A stretch of 7,718 bases of DNA from NCBI GenBank assembly GCA_026125925.1, contig JAHCKF010000156.1, positions 1-7,718 of the forward strand, written 5' to 3'. The first letter of the stretch is position 1; each line of letters starts with the position of its first letter. Below are positions 6,810 through 7,718 of the stretch, in pieces. The position numbers were made by a program, and so were the translations under genes. The stretch is from Pseudolabrys sp. (GTDB lineage Bacteria > Pseudomonadota > Alphaproteobacteria > Rhizobiales > Xanthobacteraceae). The notes beneath the pieces are model-generated. The model saw only the letters and a list, made by a program, of their open reading frames with translations. It searched no databases and was not told where the DNA came from.

Positions 6810-6833
6810 GCTTCCTCCGTCAGCGAAGGAAGC
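6810..6833 (-). promoter_or_regulatory. Hairpin covering the ribosome-binding site of the rhodanese-ChrB gene
   Basis: Read on the minus strand, GCTTCCT (6833-6827) pairs perfectly with AGGAAGC (6816-6810) across a 10-base loop. The second arm contains AGGA, most of the GGAGGA Shine-Dalgarno (6813-6818), and ends two bases before the start codon. The stem would therefore block ribosome binding when folded. Stem and overlap are seen directly; a regulatory role is inferred, and a 7-bp stem could also arise by chance. Confidence 0.5.
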
Positions 6834-6859
6834 GGTGCTTGGGCAAGGATGCCTGGAGC

Positions 6860-6884
6860 GCGGGGCGACCGCCGCTGGCCCCGC
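6860..6884 (-). promoter_or_regulatory. GC-rich hairpin between the TSUP gene and the rhodanese-ChrB gene
   Basis: GCGGGGC (6860-6866) and GCCCCGC (6878-6884) form a perfect 7-bp stem with an 11-base loop. It lies about 42 bases after the TSUP stop in transcription direction. No T-run follows, so it is more likely an mRNA-stabilising or attenuating element than a full terminator. The 119-base gap 6808-6926 that contains it could also hold a promoter for the chr genes, though none is recognisable. Confidence 0.45.
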
Positions 6885-6926
6885 TGATCGAAGACTAGCG
6901 AGGCGGCGGGGCGCCGGCAAGGCGGC

Positions 6927-7652
6927 TCAGCCGAACAGCAACACTAGGCCGGACAGCATCAGCAGAACCAGCACCACCCGGCGGAAGGTATGTTCGTTGA
7001 GATGGCCGTAGAGTTTGAGGCCGACCCACAATCCGGCGCCGAGCGCCGGCAGGCCGTACAGGTAGATCCGCACCAGGTCCTTCGTCACCGTGCCGTTTAT
7101 GGTCAGCGACACCGCGGTGAGCGCGAAGGCAGCCAGGATCACCGGCTGGAATATCGCCCGCTGCTCGTCCCTGCGGAAGCCGCGCAACTGGCACCAGATG
7201 GTGATGATCGGCCCCGCGAGCCCGGTCAAGCCGCCGAGAATGCCGTTGAGGAACCCGACGCCGACATCGGCCGGAAGCGAGCCTTGCACACTGTGGACGT
7301 GCGGCCGGATCAGGAAATAGCCGGAATAGGCGATCAGCAGCACACCGACGCCGTCGCGAATAAAATCGGGCCTGATGTAGCCGAGCAACGCCGCGCCGAT
7401 CGGCACGCCGATGACGCCGCCGCCGATGAACGGCGCTACCTTCCGCAGGCTAAGCGCATGGCGCAGCTTCCAGATGCTGTAGCTTTGGACAAGCAGCCCG
7501 TAACCGACGATCAGCGCGGCAGTTTGTCCCGGCGTCAGGATGTGCAGCCAGACGCCGGAGACGACCAGCCCCATGGCGAAGCCGGCCAGCCCGCTGACGA
7601 TGCCCCCCACGAAAGTCGACAGGACGAAAAGCGCCAGAATCGGGCCATCCAT
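6927..7652 (-). CDS. TSUP family membrane protein (TauE/SafE-type, putative sulfur-anion exporter)
   Basis: The protein is 241 residues, almost entirely hydrophobic, with about seven to eight membrane segments. It shows the internal repeat of the TSUP (former DUF81) family: a Gly-rich GGIVSGLAGFAMGLV (16-30) in the first half and GILGGLTGLAGPIITIW (137-153) in the second, each inside a membrane helix. Characterised relatives move sulfite, sulfoacetate or related organosulfur anions, mostly outward, but many members are unassigned. It is the first visible gene of the minus-strand group, 119 bases ahead of the rhodanese-ChrB gene on the same strand. This neighbourhood favours a sulfur-oxyanion substrate, which is an inference. 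The start at 7652 has only a weak Shine-Dalgarno. No in-frame alternative nearby looks better. Confidence 0.88.
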   Translation of the reverse strand: MDGPILALFVLSTFVGGIVSGLAGFAMGLVVSGVWLHILTPGQTAALIVGYGLLVQSYSIWKLRHALSLRKVAPFIGGGVIGVPIGAALLGYIRPDFIRDGVGVLLIAYSGYFLIRPHVHSVQGSLPADVGVGFLNGILGGLTGLAGPIITIWCQLRGFRRDEQRAIFQPVILAAFALTAVSLTINGTVTKDLVRIYLYGLPALGAGLWVGLKLYGHLNEHTFRRVVLVLLMLSGLVLLFG

Positions 7653-7718
7653 GTCCGTGCCGAGGTCCCTTCAACCAGCGCTTGGATGCAGGTCCCGGAG
7701 GGATGGCTGCCATCTTCA

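Noticed and set aside
7653..7718. A possible upstream gene or promoter at the right edge
   Set aside because: Only 66 bases remain; I see no recognisable coding end, promoter or repeat in them.

Overview
The window is high-GC, tightly packed bacterial DNA. Short intergenic gaps, ATGA start/stop overlaps, and TRAP and ABC solute-import operons beside a chromate/sulfur cluster suggest a soil or water Alphaproteobacterium (Hyphomicrobiales- or Reyranella-like). That placement is an inference from gene content and style; no rRNA or marker gene is present. I see no tRNA, rRNA, CRISPR array, insertion sequence, integrase or phage gene.

Layout. (1) Positions 1-1765, minus strand: a TRAP transporter operon in the order dctP - dctQ - dctM. 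dctP encodes the periplasmic binding protein and dctQ the small membrane subunit. dctM, the large permease, is cut by the left edge. A perfect 9-bp hairpin lies between dctP and dctQ, and dctQ and dctM overlap by ATGA. (2) Positions 1766-1993: a divergent control region with an A+T-rich island carrying several small inverted repeats. (3) Positions 1994-4648, plus strand: a three-gene ABC importer made of an NMT1/ThiY-like substrate-binding lipoprotein, an ATPase and a permease. The ATPase and permease overlap by ATGA. (4) Positions 4645-7652, minus strand: a TSUP (TauE/SafE-type) membrane protein, a fused rhodanese/ChrB-C protein and a two-domain ChrA chromate transporter, read in that order. 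The ABC permease and chrA converge so tightly that their stop codons share one CTAG.

How the genes work together. The two import systems diverge from one control region, each with its own binding protein, so both probably bring in small nutrients. The TRAP substrate cannot be named from sequence. The ABC binding protein resembles the pyrimidine/riboflavin-precursor/sulfonate group of NMT1-like proteins, but no TPP or FMN riboswitch is visible upstream. The third group joins an oxyanion efflux pump (ChrA), a sulfurtransferase fused to a chromate-resistance domain, and a putative sulfur-anion exporter. It reads as a chromate and/or sulfur-oxyanion stress module. No regulator gene is visible for any of the three groups. 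A hairpin that would cover the ribosome-binding site of the rhodanese-ChrB gene is the most notable candidate control element.

The families are known ones. What is less ordinary is the TSUP/rhodanese-ChrB/ChrA combination, the RBS hairpin and the shared stop tetranucleotide.
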